In this document: positions 44,839-57,828 of the stretch, piece after piece
Layout: each line of letters begins with the position of its first letter
Numbering within the stretch: position 1 is the stretch's first letter
NCBI GenBank assembly: GCA_963971305.1
Contig: OZ020305.1
Span: 14,541,001 to 14,605,000, forward strand
Source: Arcuatula senhousia
Taxonomy: Eukaryota; Mollusca; Bivalvia; Mytilida; Mytilidae
Direction: 5' to 3'
Length of the DNA: 64,000 nucleotides
Notes under the pieces: model-generated
The model's input: the letters and a program-made list of their open reading frames with translations, nothing else
What the model was told of the DNA's origin: nothing
Databases searched by the model: none
Translations under genes and position numbers: made by a program

Positions 44839-46533
44839 GTAAATGAAGAAGCACTAATATCAATTTAAATAATTATGCAATTATTTCTGAAATGAATCTG
44901 GTTGTAATAAAATTACAAGAATGAATTTTCTAATAATTTCTCCATGGTCCTATTTGTCTATACTTTTCACCTCTATTTTACCTGTATGTAATGAATTATA
45001 TATTTCACAATTTATACAGTTTTGTTTTCCTACTCAACACAATTGAAGCCGTGTCTGATTTTACCTGCGTTGCCTTAGGGGAAGCAGGTCTAAGAGTCGG
45101 GTCACCCAGTCCGTCCGTTTGTCAGTCCGTCACGCTATAGGGGTGCCTGTCCTTTGTAATCTGAATCTCAATAAAACAACACTTATTCTTTCTGAAATTT
45201 AGTGATTACAGTTGTTTGGAAGATGTGCATCTTCCCTTTTGGAATCATTTTATAACTCCTTTTAGAAATTAGAGGCCCAAAGGGGACAAGAAAGCGACTT
45301 GTGTCGTTGTTCCAACAATATGTTTTGTTCTGATTATGAATCTTTACAGAAATGTTTCTAATCGTAAAACATTAAATTGAATTGATTTTGGGTGCCCCCT
45401 CTTTTTTTTTCGTTTATTATTGTGGAAAACAAAAAAGTTTTATTTTTAGCTCCCTTTGGGCCCCTTATTTCTATTTGGAAATAGCACTTGGAAAAAAGTA
45501 ATATAGCGAGGGTCGGTTCTAGTTAACTGATGCTATGAAAGGACCGAAAGGGGGCAAAAATTCAACTTCTAATTTTGTTATTTTTTGTCATTTAATGAAA
45601 ACAAAGTTGAGAATAGATTTCTTCATGACTCCACCTTTTTAGTGGCCAAAAGAGTGAAAATTCGAAATTTTAACCTTTTTGTCTGATTTTTGATTAATTT
45701 TTGTAAGATATCAGGAACATTTTAGATTTTAATTTTTAAATTTTCATTGTCAGTCTATATTGAGTTACATGGGACAAATTGGCTTTGTTAGTCCACCATA
45801 ATATGTGTCAAAAACTCTCGACTGTCCATATTTTCTCATATTTGCCATCATTTATGCTTGATTCAGACATTGCAAAAGAAATATAAAAAATGAATCCCGG
45901 TTATAAGACTAAAAATATATAAGTTGAGACGCTCGAGACAATAAGTAGTTATCAGATAAAAACAACTAATATCTCTGTCGGAATGACAGTCAGAATTGCA
46001 AGAAAGTGAAACCTATACATGTCTTTGTTTTATTTCCACAACGAAGTATTACCAATACACGAAAACCTCATCTCGGTTTTGTTTTAAGTAGTTTAACGAA
46101 TGAAAGAAGCAAAGTGGAAACCATTTCGCATTCTAATATCAAAAGTCCGAAAGGACAAAAACAAAAGTGTAACACGACCGAAAACAACAACAACTGAACA
46201 TGACACAAACGTACAAATATAAATACAACGCGTAGTTGTAACAAAAGTGAACTCCAAGAGGGTAAGCAAAAAATTAAAAGATTTTTATTGTACATATACC
46301 TTATGTTTTCTTTTTCCGTTTTTTTTTTTATTATCGTTGCTCTTATTTGTGTTGCCTCCATCGAGACCTCCTCGTAAAGATAACTGAATGACATCATGCC
46401 ACTAACTTACTCACCAGAACCTATTACTTAAAAAACAGATTTTAAACTTGTTTTTAAAAAAACTTGTACTGAATAATTGCATATGATCAGACATCATACG
46501 ATTTTCATGATCAAAATAATGATAGTTTCAGTA
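44839..46533 (+). other. Gene B intron 9, first part
   Basis: No exon seen. 46135-46280 ('aaaagtccgaaaggacaaaa', 'acgcgtagttgtaacaaaag') is a diverged piece of the Penelope-like 3' tail. 45230-45700 is an AT-rich stretch with 'ttttggcc'-type runs like 7100-7560. Confidence 0.5.
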
Positions 46534-46688
46534 ATACAAATGACAACAAAGTTCCAGACAATAAATTTTGCTACGCCTGACGCGCGTTTCGTCTATTCAA
46601 GACTCATCAGAGGCGCTCTACCAAAAATATTGAAAATGCCAAACACTGTATGAATATGAAGAGCATAGAACAGTATAACCAAAATTAG
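46534..46688 (-). repeat. Copy of the 'gatgagtcttgaatagacg' dispersed repeat
   Basis: Reverse orientation of 3540-3690: 'gacaacaaagttccagacaa', 'gcgcgtttcgtctattcaag', 'agaggcgctctacc'. Confidence 0.8.
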
Positions 46689-46727
46689 TTTTTGGAATGA
46701 TCAAATTACAATTTGTATATTATTATT

Positions 46728-48210
46728 AGCTCACCTGGCCAAAGGCCATGTGAGCTAATGCCATCACTATGCGTCCGTCGTCGTCAGTCGTCCGTCGTCT
46801 GTCGTCGTCCGTCGTCCATTAACAATTTCAAAAATCTTCTCCTCTGAAACCACTTTAACCAATTTAACTGAAACTTTGCAGGAATGGTATATGACATGTT
46901 GGCAACAAACGATCCTCATTTTAAAACGATTCGATAAAACGCATGGCTGCTGTTACTAAAAATAGAACATAGGGTAAAACCACTTAAAATGGCTTATAAC
47001 TCAGCAACCATAACAGATAGAAAAAATCCGAAGGATCTTAGGCTCTTTAGAATTAAAAGTTCTACAAAAGTCTCCATTGGGTCGAAGTTGTCAGAGGAAC
47101 CCTTGTAGGGGTTATGGCCCTTTAAAGGTCAAAAATTGCCTTTTTTCATGTTTTTGCCCTATAGAATGAAAACTATTGCAGATAGAGAAAAGCTGATGCT
47201 TGCTTAAATGTTCAGCTCATTTAGCTCTACAAAAGTCTCCATAGGGTCGAAGTTTTCAGATGACCCCTTATAGGGGTTACAGCCCCTTAAAGGCGAAAAA
47301 TAGTGTGTTTGGCCTATAAAATGGAAACTATTGCAGATAGAGAAAATCTGTTGCCTGCTTAAATGTTCAGCTCATTTAGCTCTACAAAAGTCTTCATAGG
47401 GTCGAAGTTGTCAGATGACCCCTTATAGGGGTTACAGCCCCTTAAAGGAGAAAAATAGTGTTTTTAGCCTATAGAATGAAAACTATTGCAGATAGAGAAA
47501 TGCTGTTGCTTGCATAGATTGTTCAGCTCATTTACCTCTACAAAAGTCTTCATAGGGTCAAAGATGTCAGATGACCCCTCATAGGGGTTACAGCCCCTTA
47601 AAGGTGAAAAATAGTGTTTTTGGCCTATAAAATGAAAACTATTGCAGATTGAGAAAAGCTGTTACCTGCTTAAATGTTCAGCTCATTTAGCTCTACAAAG
47701 GTCTCCATAGGGTCGAAGTTGTCAGATGACCCCTTATAGGGGTTACAGCTCCTTAAAGGCGAAAAATAGTGTTTTTAGCCTATAAAATAAAAACTATTGC
47801 ATATATAGAAAAGTTGTTGCCTGCTTAAGTGTTCAGCTCATTTAGCTCTACAAAAGTTTCCATAGGGTCTAAGTTGTCAGATGACCCCTTATATGGATAA
47901 CAGTCTCTTAATAAACATGTTTTCATGTTTTTGGCTTATATAATGAAAACTAGAGCAGATAAAGAAAAGTGGTTGCTTGCTTATATGTTCGGTTCACTAA
48001 GCTCTTAACAAAAGTCTCTATAGAGTCAAAGTGTTCAGACAGCCCTTAAAATAACATTTAGCACGTTTTTGGCCTACAGCATGAAAACTATTGCTGAAAG
48101 AGAAAAGCTGTTGCTTGCTTAAATGTTCAGCTTATTCAGCTCTACAAAGTTCTTCATAGGGTTGACATCAAGACCAGGTGAGCGATTTAGGCTCCTGGGA
48201 GCCTCTTGTT
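46728..48210 (-). repeat. Tandem-repeat mobile element, 155-bp units, copy 2
   Basis: It starts 'agctcacctggccaaaggcc' and ends 'aggctcctgggagcctcttg', the reverse complement of the ends of the element at 11485..13386. About seven units carry 'ttcagctcatttagctctac' and 'cccctataggggttac'-type palindromes at 155-160 bp spacing. It lies in intron 9 of gene B. Same family, different copy number and opposite orientation. Confidence 0.85.
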
Positions 48211-48933
48211 TCCTTTCCAATGAATTGCAATTTATAAAGGGTCAAAAAAAGTTTTTATAAGAAATGAATTTGCATTTCAATCGGTGTTTTAAATGCTTAA
48301 TTATTGGCAATTTCTATCTCAATTATAATTAAATTAGATTTAAATCAGAACATACACATAGCATACGATATTAAGATTACTTTATAATATAACTTGACAT
48401 CTAAATAAATCCAAAACACCAGAGTTCACAAAATTTTACGGGAGATTTTATTAAGCATTGCCGTTTGTTTTTGTTGTCTACTTTTAGATGCATGCATAAG
48501 AAAACAGAGGTACATGTAAGAACAAAATTAAAGAACTTGGAGAATTATCATAGTATATTAGCCCATCAACCTTGTTTTAACTGTTTTATCTTTCTGTTGT
48601 CTTTTCATCAAAGGAAATGCAAAAAAGAACCCCCTCATTATATATAATTAAAGATGTGTTTTTAATGAGAATGTAAGCAATAAAGTTAACAATAATAAAA
48701 GTACCAAACTGGGATGATCAATCTCAAATGGGAAAGAAGAAAACACAAATAAAGCTAAGACACAAAATTGAACAAAAGCAAATGGTCTTGCCTTGGTAGG
48801 TTAAACAATGTTTTATTGCAACTTACCATTTATTTTCGATTGACATCATAGTTTTCGGTAGTAAGACAGAATATAAAACTGATGTTAGACACAATTTGCA
48901 GTGTCTGTTAACACTTTTCACTTTCATTGTCAG
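48211..48933 (+). other. Gene B intron 9, last part
   Basis: AT-rich, no exon or repeat end recognised before the acceptor at 48932. Confidence 0.5.
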
Positions 48934-49086
48934 AAGTCAAACCAGGGTCCTGTCCTCCAAACCGTAAACCTCCAAACATTGCATGCGCTGCCTTTATTCC
49001 AAATGATTCCTGTAGAGGTGACAATTCATGTCCCGGCAAGAAAAAATGTTGTGTAACTTGGTGTTACCCTTATTGTGTTGACCCAG
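48934..49086 (+). CDS. Gene B exon 10: WAP domain 2
   Basis: Complete WAP in one exon: KPGSCPP, IAC, DSC, NSC, KKKCC, TWC, PYCVDP, eight cysteines in order. Spacing before the second Cys is long. Acceptor 'cattgtcag', donor gtaagg, phase 1-1. Confidence 0.88.
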
Positions 49087-49528
49087 GTAAGGTTATGTCA
49101 AGGGGCGGATCTAAAATTATTAAACGTGGGAGGGGTCTGCCAATTGTCTTCCGAGTACTTAATTAGGCTCCAGGTCACTTTGGCCGTAAATCTAAATGTA
49201 AATTTAGGCCAACCTACGATCTCTTAAAGATGTTTCCTGTATATATTTCAACTTGACACGATTGTATTTGTGACCGGATTTCAGTACGAGGTTACAAAAA
49301 AGTTCGGCTAATACTAACTACTCAGACTAGCTAAAATATTTTGATCTGTTTTTTGTTGAAAATATTTTGGCTACAGAATTTAAGAAAAAATTCTTAAGAA
49401 AGATTTCTGCACTTTGAAATAATGCTTATAATGAATAATATGTGTCATGGCACATCTAAAATATTTTTCCCGCTTTATTACATTGTATAAAGTTTAAGTA
49501 TTCATTTCTGTTTTTTTCTGGTTTGTAG

Positions 49529-49570
49529 AACCAACACTTCCACCGCCATCACCTCCACCACCATCTCCAG
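49529..49570 (+). CDS. Gene B exon 11: Pro-rich linker
   Basis: A 42-base exon, EPTLPPPSPPPPSP, between 'ggtttgtag' and gtaatt, phase 1-1. Spacer between WAP 2 and the second Lustrin pair. Confidence 0.8.
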
Positions 49571-50139
49571 GTAATTACATGATAAAGCGGCATAGTACTA
49601 AAACGTGAAACAGGCATCTATAAATAATTGTTTAGATGTAACCACATAACTATTACCTTTATAACTTCTTACGTCAAGAACAATCTGATTAAAATCAGAC
49701 CTATCAAATCAATTGTGCCCTACTGTCCCTGCATGGTGGATTTGAAGACATTCCATTTTACTTTCTGTAATGATGACCTTTCAATCGTCACATTGTACCA
49801 AGCATAAAAAAGGACATAAGTTCAACCTTACCCATAGTACAGTTATTATCCGGTCCATATCGCTATGGCACCGTAGTGGATATACACTAAGTCACTTGTT
49901 CAGAACGGAATTCTTGACCAATGTAATTTAAAAATTTGCATACGTAAAGAAAATCATTTGGTGATAAGTATGTTTCTTATTGCCCCTAAAGTGGTAAAAA
50001 AGGAAAACATTGCAAACAGCAATAAAATGTATTGAGTAATATATTCTTTATAGAATTACTTAAAGTTCAGCAATTAACAAAAATGGGTTCGTTCCTAAAT
50101 TCTTGAAGCAAGCTGTCTAGTTTCTTTGTTATTTTGTAG
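49571..50139 (+). other. Gene B intron 11
   Basis: AT-rich intron with no exon; its last bases before 50140 ('ttgttattttgtag') resemble the acceptor of exon 8. Confidence 0.5.
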
Positions 50140-50259
50140 TTTGCCAAAAAGGAAAGCCATTATATAGAGATTGTCAAGGTCTAGGAGGTAAACCGTGTCC
50201 GTCGGGATATTTTTGTTCCAGGGATCCTACAAACAGCAAACCAGTGTGTTGTCAAATTC
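50140..50259 (+). CDS. Gene B exon 12: Lustrin module, type 1 (duplicate)
   Basis: Same module as exon 8: VCQKGKPLYRDC, CPSGYFC, PVCCQI, with the same splice junctions and phase. The differences from exon 8 are almost all silent, including a Ser codon changed from AGC to TCC. Confidence 0.9.
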
Positions 50260-50533
50260 GTAAGTATATACACCCATTTGCACATATTTGTAGATATAAC
50301 CATGGAAATATAAAAAGCCTGACACTTTTGAAATCACAAATATGTTCGTGCTTGTCAAAACATAAAGAAATAAAAAAAAAAGTTGTATGTTTTGCCATGA
50401 TACATTTGTTTTAACCCCACTTATATTCTATAAAAGCAATAAACTCAATTATTTAAACCTTCTCGTTTACTTTTTATGTTTTATAACAAAAATATTCATA
50501 ATTGAAGATTGAGTATACATTTTGCCATTTAAG

Positions 50534-50662
50534 CTTGTAAGTATGGAAAACCACATCCTACTGCCACCTGTAGTCAGTTTGCGGGCTCCAAGTGTCCAGC
50601 AGGTTATAGTTGTCTCGGGGGACCGGCCGATGAATACTTTGCTTGTTGTCCAGTGAATCCAG
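50534..50662 (+). CDS. Gene B exon 13: Lustrin module, type 2 (duplicate)
   Basis: CKYGKPHPTATC, SKCPAGYSC, EYFACCPVNP, between 'catttaag' and gtaaaa. It duplicates exon 9 with a few replacements (Asp to Tyr, Arg to Lys, Thr to Lys). The intron before it is also partly alike (274 versus 285 bases, 'acccatttgcaca'). Confidence 0.9.
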
Positions 50663-50683
50663 GTAAAAGTAAAAGCACTTATA

Positions 50684-53600
50684 TAATTAAAAAGTCATTT
50701 GTTCAGAGAACAAATGTGAGGTCTTTCCCATGTTTCCGTTAGTTGCGTTCGGTTAGGCTATTTGAGTCTGTTTTTGACAATAGTCTTTATAATTAGCTGC
50801 AAAAAGTGTTTTAGAGTAAAGAGCTGTGAGTTTGAAGTCAGAAAAGATATGGTTGCTAAGGACATTTATGACGGTTGCTATGGACAGATAGTTACTTCCG
50901 GTTGAAAAATCTTAACTTTAAACTCAGAAAGTAGTCTTGGTTAAGAATATATATGGTTGCTATGGACTTTTCATTAATGTTACCTTGTTGCTAGGGAATG
51001 ACCTTGACCTATGACCTTTGACCTTGGACTCAAATTGTAGCTCATTATATACTGATTCAGATAAGTATACATGTTTACTATACTATCTGTTATGGTTTAT
51101 AAGTTATTGGCAAAAAACGCGTTTTATGAAACTTGTTTTGGCCGCCATTTTGAAACCGTTCAACCGAATCATGTACTGTTCGGGTTCAAATAGTAGGTAA
51201 TTGAATTCTCTTTTAAAAGAACCCATGTTTCAGTCACCATCTATTATGGTTAAAAAGTTATACACAAAAAATCATTTTAAAAAAATGAATCAAGGGTGAT
51301 AACTCAAAAACGACAAGTTTCACACTTTCGCACCTGAAACATTTTTTGTAGATCTCGACATGGGAAACATTTTTCTCATGTATTGTCCGCTTCAATTTTG
51401 TACAGTTTATGTGTTATTTCTTAAAAACTGTTTACGGTGTCAGCCATTTTGAAAATGGCTGCCAGTAACCATTCGACTTTGGTCTTAAATTGAAGTACCT
51501 TTAATGACGATCACAATAAACCCATATGTTTACTATATTATCTCTGACGGTTTAAAAGTTATAAGCCAAAAACAGATAAGCCGAAACGCTTTAAGGGACA
51601 TAACTCTAAAACGGTTTGTCGTACAGTGTTCGACCCTTTATATCAAATAAAGGTCTTAATAAGACGAGTATTTTTCCTATTACATGTCTGCTTCAATTTT
51701 GTATGGTTTTTGAGCTATGCTGCAAACAAGGTGTGCCATGACCTCTGACCTTGAGATTTGACCTTTGACCTTGACATTTTTAAATGTAACATATGTCACC
51801 TAGGATGATTGGTGAAGGTCCCAAGTCTCTAGGACTAACTGTTTTGAAAAAAAAAATTTTGACGAGTCGCGACACTTTTCGAGTCAAAAACGCGTAACCT
51901 GGAAGTTGATCGAAAAAAATTTTTTTGCATGACGAATCATGACCATGAGTCTAGCAACATTTTCCCCGCTTCAGATTTTTGATAAAGGTCACGGTTTTTG
52001 AGTTAATCTGCAAACAAGGTTTTTGGGTTACGGGCAGATAACTCCGTTACTAAAAATAGATCGGTTTCGCAGGGTTACTCAAGTCATGCCCTTACAGTGT
52101 CGGTTAATGGTATGAAGTTTCGTAATGTTACGTTAAGTATTTCTTCTTTTTTTTGTGGCGGAAAAAAAAATAATAATAATAATTAAAAAGTCATTTGTTC
52201 AGAGAACAAATGTGAGGTCTTTCCCTGTCTTATGTTTTTGTTATGGTATTTTATACAAGTACTAAAGACATTTGAGTCACTTTGTTTATGACAAGATGTT
52301 GCCAATTATTTTGATATAGGCTCCAGAATGAAGATCAGGGGGCCTAGAGTCAGAAAAAGTATGGTTGCTAAGGACTTTTATGTTCGTTGCTATGGACTAA
52401 ATGTCACTTCCGGTTGAAAAAAACTTACATCTAAACTCAGAAAGTAGTCTGGTTTAAGAATATGTATGGTTGCTATGGACTTTTCATTAAGGTTACCTTG
52501 TTGCTAGGGAATGACCTTGACCTATGACCTTTGACCTTGGACTCAAATTGTAGCTATTTGCATTCTGATTCATTTAAGTATACATGTTTACTATACTATC
52601 TGTTATGGTTTTCAAGTTATTGGCTAAAAACGTGTTTCGCGAAACTTGTTTTGGTCACCATTTTGGAACCATTCAACCGAATCATGTACTGTTTGGGTTC
52701 AAATTGTAGGTAATTAATCCTCTTTCAAATGAACCCTATGTTTCATTCACCATCTTTTATGGTTAAAAAGTTATAAACAAAAAATCATTTTAAAAATACG
52801 AATCAAGGGCGATAACTCAAAAACGACAAGTTTTACGCTTTCGCACCTGAAACACTTTTTGTAGATTTCAACATGGCGACCATTTTTTTCCATGTATTGT
52901 CCGCTTCAATTTTGTACGGTTTAAGTGTTATTTCATAAAAACTGTTTACGGTGTCAGCCATTTTGAAAATGGCTGCCCGTAACCATTCAACTTTGGTCTT
53001 AAATTGAAGGGCCCATAATGACGGTCACAAAAAACCCATATGTTTACTATATTATCTCTGACGGTTTAAAAGTTATAAGCCAAAAACAGATAAGCCGAAA
53101 CGCGTTAAGGGCCATAACTCGAAAACGGTTTGTCGTACAGTGTTCGACCCTTTATATCAAATAAAGGTCTAAATGAGACGAGTATTTTCCCCATTACATG
53201 TCTGCTTCAATTTTGTATGGTTTTTGAGCTATACTGCAAACAAGGTGTACCATGACCTCTGACCTTGAGATTTGACCTTTGACCTTGACATTTTTAGATG
53301 TAACATATGTCACTTAGGATGATTGGTGAAGGTCCCAAGTCTCTAGGACTAACTGTTTTGGAGAAAAAAAATTTTGACGAGTCGCGACACTTTTCGAGTC
53401 AAAAACGCGTAACCAGGAAGTTGATCCCAAAAAAAATTTTTGCGTGACGAATCATGACCATGAGTCTAGCAACATTTTCTCCGCTTCAGATTTTTTATAA
53501 TGGTTACGGTTTTTGAGTTAATCTGCAAACAAGGTTTTTGTGTTACGGGTAGATAACTCTGTTACTAAAAATAGATCGGTTTCGCAGGGTTACTCAAGTC

Positions 53601-56600
53601 ATGCCCTCATAGTGTCGGTTAATGGTATGAAGTTTCGTAATGTTACGTTAAGTATTTCTTTCTTTTTTTTTGTGGCGGAAAAAAAAAATAATAATAATCA
53701 TAAGAAATACAGTAAGGTCTTTCCTTCTGTGGAAGGGAAAGACCTTAATTAAAAAGTCATTTGTTCAGAGAACAAATGTGAGGTCTTTCCCTGTCTTATG
53801 TTTTTGTTATGGTATTTTATACAAGTACTCAAGACATTTGAGTCACTTTGTTTATGACAAGATGTTGCCAATTATTGTGATATAGGCTCCAGAATGAAGA
53901 GCAGGGGACCTAGAGTCAGAAAAAGTATGGTTGCTAAGGACTTTTATGACGGTTGCTATGGACTAGGGGTTGAAAAAACTTAACTCTTAACTCAAAAAGT
54001 AGTCTTGGTTTAGAATATATATGGTTGCTATGGACTTTTCATTGATGTTACCTTGTTGCTAGGGAATGACCTTGACCTCTGACCTTTGACCTTGGACTCA
54101 AATTGTAGCTCTTTATATACTGATTCATTTAAGTATACATGTTTACTATACTATCTGTTATGGTTTTCAAGTTATTGGCAAAAAACGTGTTTCGCGAAAA
54201 TTGTTATGGCCGCCATTTTGAAACCGTTCAACCGAATCATGTACTGTTTGGGTTCAAATTGTAGGTAATTTAATCCTGTTTCAAAAGAACCCTATGTTTC
54301 ATTCATCATCTTTTATGGTTTAAAAGTTATAAACAAAAAATCATTTTAAAAATAAGAATCAAGGGCGATAACTCAAAAACGACAAGTTTTACGCTTTCGC
54401 ACCTGAAACACTTTTTGTAGATTTCGACATGGCAAACATTTTTTCCATGTATTGTCCGCTTCAATTTTGCACGGTTTAAGTGTTATTTCATAAAAACTGT
54501 TTACGGTGTCGGCCATTTTGAAAATAGCTGCCCGTAACCATTCGACTCTGGTCTTAAATTGAAGGACATATAATGACGGTCACAAAAAACCCATATGTTT
54601 ACTATATTATCTCTGACGGTTTAAAAGTTATAAGCCAAAACCAGATAAGCCGAAACGCGTTAAGGGCCATAACTCGAAAACGGTTTGTCGTACAGTGTTC
54701 GACCCTTTATATCAAATAAAGGTCTAAATGAGACGAGTATTTTTCCCATTACATGTCTGCTTCAATTTTGTATGGTTTTGGGGCTATACTGCAAACAAGG
54801 TGTACCATGACCTCTGACCTTGAGATTTGACCTTTGACCTTGACATTTTTAGATGTAACATATGTCACTTAGGATGATTGGTGAAGGTCCCAAGTCTCTA
54901 GGACTAACCGTTTTGAAGAAAAAAAATTTCGACGAGTCGCGACACTTTTCGTGTCAAAAACGCGTAACCAGGAAGTTGATCGAAAAAAATTTTTTTGCGT
55001 GACGAATCATGACCATGAGTCTAGCAACATTTTCTCGGCTTCAGATTTTTGATAACGGGTACGGTTATTGAGTTAATCTGCAAACAAGGATTTTGGGTTA
55101 CGGGCAGATAACTCCGTTACTAAAAATAGATCGGTTTCGCAGGGTTACTCAAGTCATGCCCTTATAGTGTCGGTTAATGGTATGAAGTTTCGTAATGTTA
55201 CGTTAAGTATTTCTTCTTTTTTTTTTGTGGCGGAAAAAAAAAAATAATAATAATAATAATCATAAGAAATACAGTAAGGTTTTTCCTTCTGTGGAAGGGA
55301 AAGACCTTAATAATTAAAAAGTCATTTGTTCAGAGAACAAATGTGAGGTCTTTCCCATGTTTTTGTTAGTTTTATGATAACCGTTACGTTCGGTTAGGCT
55401 ATTTGAGTCTGTTTTTGACAATAGTATTATATTATTAGTTGCGAAAAATGTTTTAGAGTAAACAGCAGTGAGTTTGAAGTCAGAAAAGATATGGTTGCTA
55501 AGGACTTTTATGACGGTTGCTATGGACAGATAGCTACTTCCGGTTAAAAAATCTAAACTCTAAACTCAGAAAGAAGTCTTGGTTAAGAATATATATGGTT
55601 GCTTTGGACTTTTCATTAATGTTACCTTGTTGCTAGGGAATGACCTTGACCTATGACCTTTGACCCTGGACTCAAATTGTAGCTCTTAATATACTGATTC
55701 AATTAAGTATACATGTTTACTATACTATCTGTTATGGTTTTCAAGTTATTGGCAAAAAACGTGTTTTGCGAAACTTGTTAAGGCCGCCATTTTGAAACCG
55801 TTCAACCAAATCATGTACTGTTTGGGTTCAAATTGTAGGTAATTTAATTCTCTTTCAAATGAACCCTATGTTTCATTCATCATCTTTTATCGTTTAAAAG
55901 TTATAAACAAAAAATCATTTTTAAAAATAAGAATCAAGGGCGACAACTCAAAAACGACAAGTTTAACGCTTTCGCACCTGAAACACTTTTTGTATATTTC
56001 GACATGGCGAACATCTTTTTTATATATTGTCCACTTCAATTTTGTACGGTTTACATGTTATTTCATAAAAACTGTTTATGGTGTCAGCCATTTTGAAAAT
56101 GGCTGCCGGTAACCATTCGACTTTGGCTTTAATTGAAGGACATATAATAACGGTCACAAAAAACCCTTATGTTTACTATATTATCTCTGGCGGTTTAAAA
56201 GTTATAAGCCAAAAACAGATAAACCGAAACACATTAAGGGCCATAACTCGAAAACGGTTTGTCGTACAGTGTTTGACCCTTTATATCAAATAAAGGTCTT
56301 AATGAGAAGAGTATTTTTCCCATTACATGTCTGCTTCAATTTTGTATGGTTTTTAAGCTATACTGCAAACAAGGTGTATCATGACCTCTGACCTTGAGAT
56401 TTGACCTTTGACCTTGACATTTTTAGATGTAACATATGTCACTCGGGATGATTGGTGAAGGTCCCAAGTCTCTAGGACTAACCGTTTTGAAGAAAAAAAA
56501 ATTGATGAGTCGCGACCCTTTTCGAGTCAAAAACGCGTAACCAGGAAGTTGATCAAAAAAATTTTTTTTGCGACACAAATCATGACCATGAGTCTAGCAA

Positions 56601-56938
56601 CATTTTCCCCACTTCAGATTTTTGATAACGGTTACGGTTTTTGAGTTAATCTGCAAACAAGGTTTTGGGGTTCCGGGCAGATAACTCCGTTACTAAAAAT
56701 AGATCGGTTTCGCAGGGTTACTCAAGTCATGCCCTCATAGTGTCGGTTAATGGTATGAAGTTTCGTAATGTTACGTTAAGTATTTCTTTCTTTTTTTTTT
56801 TTGGCGGAAAAAAAATATAATAATAATCATAAGAAATACAGTAAGGTCTTTCCTTCTGTGGAAGGGAAAGACCTTAATAATAATCATAAGAAATACAGTA
56901 AGGTCTTTCCTTCTGTGGAAGGGAAAGACCTTAATTAA
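50684..56938 (+). repeat. Four-copy tandem array of a 1.50-1.57-kb unit
   Basis: Each unit begins 'aaaaagtcatttgttcagag' then 'aacaaatgtgaggtctttcc', at about 50688, 52187, 53752 and 55316. Units end in a hairpin 'aaggtctttccttctg' / 'tggaagggaaagacctt' (copies 2-4; duplicated at the array end, 56845-56935). Each unit has two clusters of TGACCT-type motifs. A 60-codon ORF recurs in three units but is broken in the fourth, so it is not treated as a gene. The array sits in intron 13 of gene B. Confidence 0.88.
51012..51024. promoter_or_regulatory. Perfect DR1 nuclear-receptor-like motif (one of seven in the array)
   Basis: TGACCTTTGACCT, the reverse complement of the direct repeat AGGTCA-A-AGGTCA bound by RXR/HNF4/COUP-TF-type receptors. 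Other perfect copies: 51759, 52525, 53273, 54080, 54828, 56402. The eighth expected copy, near 55650, has one changed base. Function is not shown. Confidence 0.4.
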
Positions 56939-57509
56939 TATATAATAGATTGTTATTACCACCCCTGGTTGTAATTAGATTACGAGATACAAATGACAAC
57001 AGAGTTAAGCCTCATTGACCATAGTTTTATTTTAACCTCTATTTTACTTGTATAAATTGTTGGGGGCTTTTTTCATAGTTTATACAGTTTTGTTTTCAAT
57101 TTTACACAGTTGCTATCCGTGTCTGAACTACAGATTGAAAAAAAAGAGCTCAAACCCTTATTTTCTCATGTTTGCCCTCATATCCGCTTGATTTAGACAT
57201 TGAAAAGAAACCTTAAAAACTGAAGTTTTATTACTCTTATATCTAAGTTAATACTTACTAGACGAATACAGGGTCCGAACTAGTAACAACACTTAAAGTC
57301 TCATTAGATCAGTCAGATTGTGTTTTAGTGAAATTTGCCGAAGGGAATGTAAAGATTATTTTAATGATCTGGATAAATACGGGGAACGAACTAGTAATAT
57401 CACTTAAAATCTTTTCAGATCAGCAAGATTATGTTTTTGATTAGATTTACCGAATAGAAAGAAAATATTATTTTAATTATAATTATTTTTTTTTCCAATT
57501 GTGTTTTAG

Positions 57510-57545
57510 GTCCACTTCCTCCTCCACCACCACCTCCCCGACAAG
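57510..57545 (+). CDS. Gene B exon 14: Pro-rich linker
   Basis: A 36-base exon, GPLPPPPPPPRQ, between 'tgttttag' and gtaaat, phase 1-1. Confidence 0.75.
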
Positions 57546-57642
57546 GTAAATGAATAATAAAGATCACCACAGAATTAAAAAATACAATTGTCATACCACC
57601 TGAGAATAGAAGAAAATGAGATGTGGAATAAGTGTACGCGAC

Positions 57643-57711
57643 ACAACCTACAATATAAACGTAAATTTAAAACATCGGATGTTTTAAATTTACGTTTATA
57701 TTGTAGGTTGT
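57643..57711. repeat. Perfect 34-bp-arm palindrome
   Basis: Two 34-base arms ('acaacctacaatataaacg...' and its exact complement) face each other with a single G between them, centred on 57677. It lies right after 'gagatgtggaataagtgtac', which also occurs in reverse at 37485-37515. Confidence 0.85.
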
Positions 57712-57828
57712 ATTTCTTTGCGTATACCCCCCAAACAAATTCCATGCCCCTTTTTTCCTGAATAATGTCCCCAAAGAAAACCCTTTCAGAAAGTTGGATA
57801 GAAACGTCTGCAAATACACAAACCTACA

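Noticed and set aside
48927..49166. Longer reading of WAP exon 10 through its donor
   Set aside because: The frame stays open past 49086 only by chance into a repeat ('ggggcggatctaaaatt'); a good donor and the matching 1-1 phase favour splicing at 49086.
51018..54268. Recurring 60-codon ORF in three units of the 1.5-kb array
   Set aside because: Present because the units are near-identical; broken in the fourth unit; no domain or codon signature. It also overlaps the TGACCT cluster.
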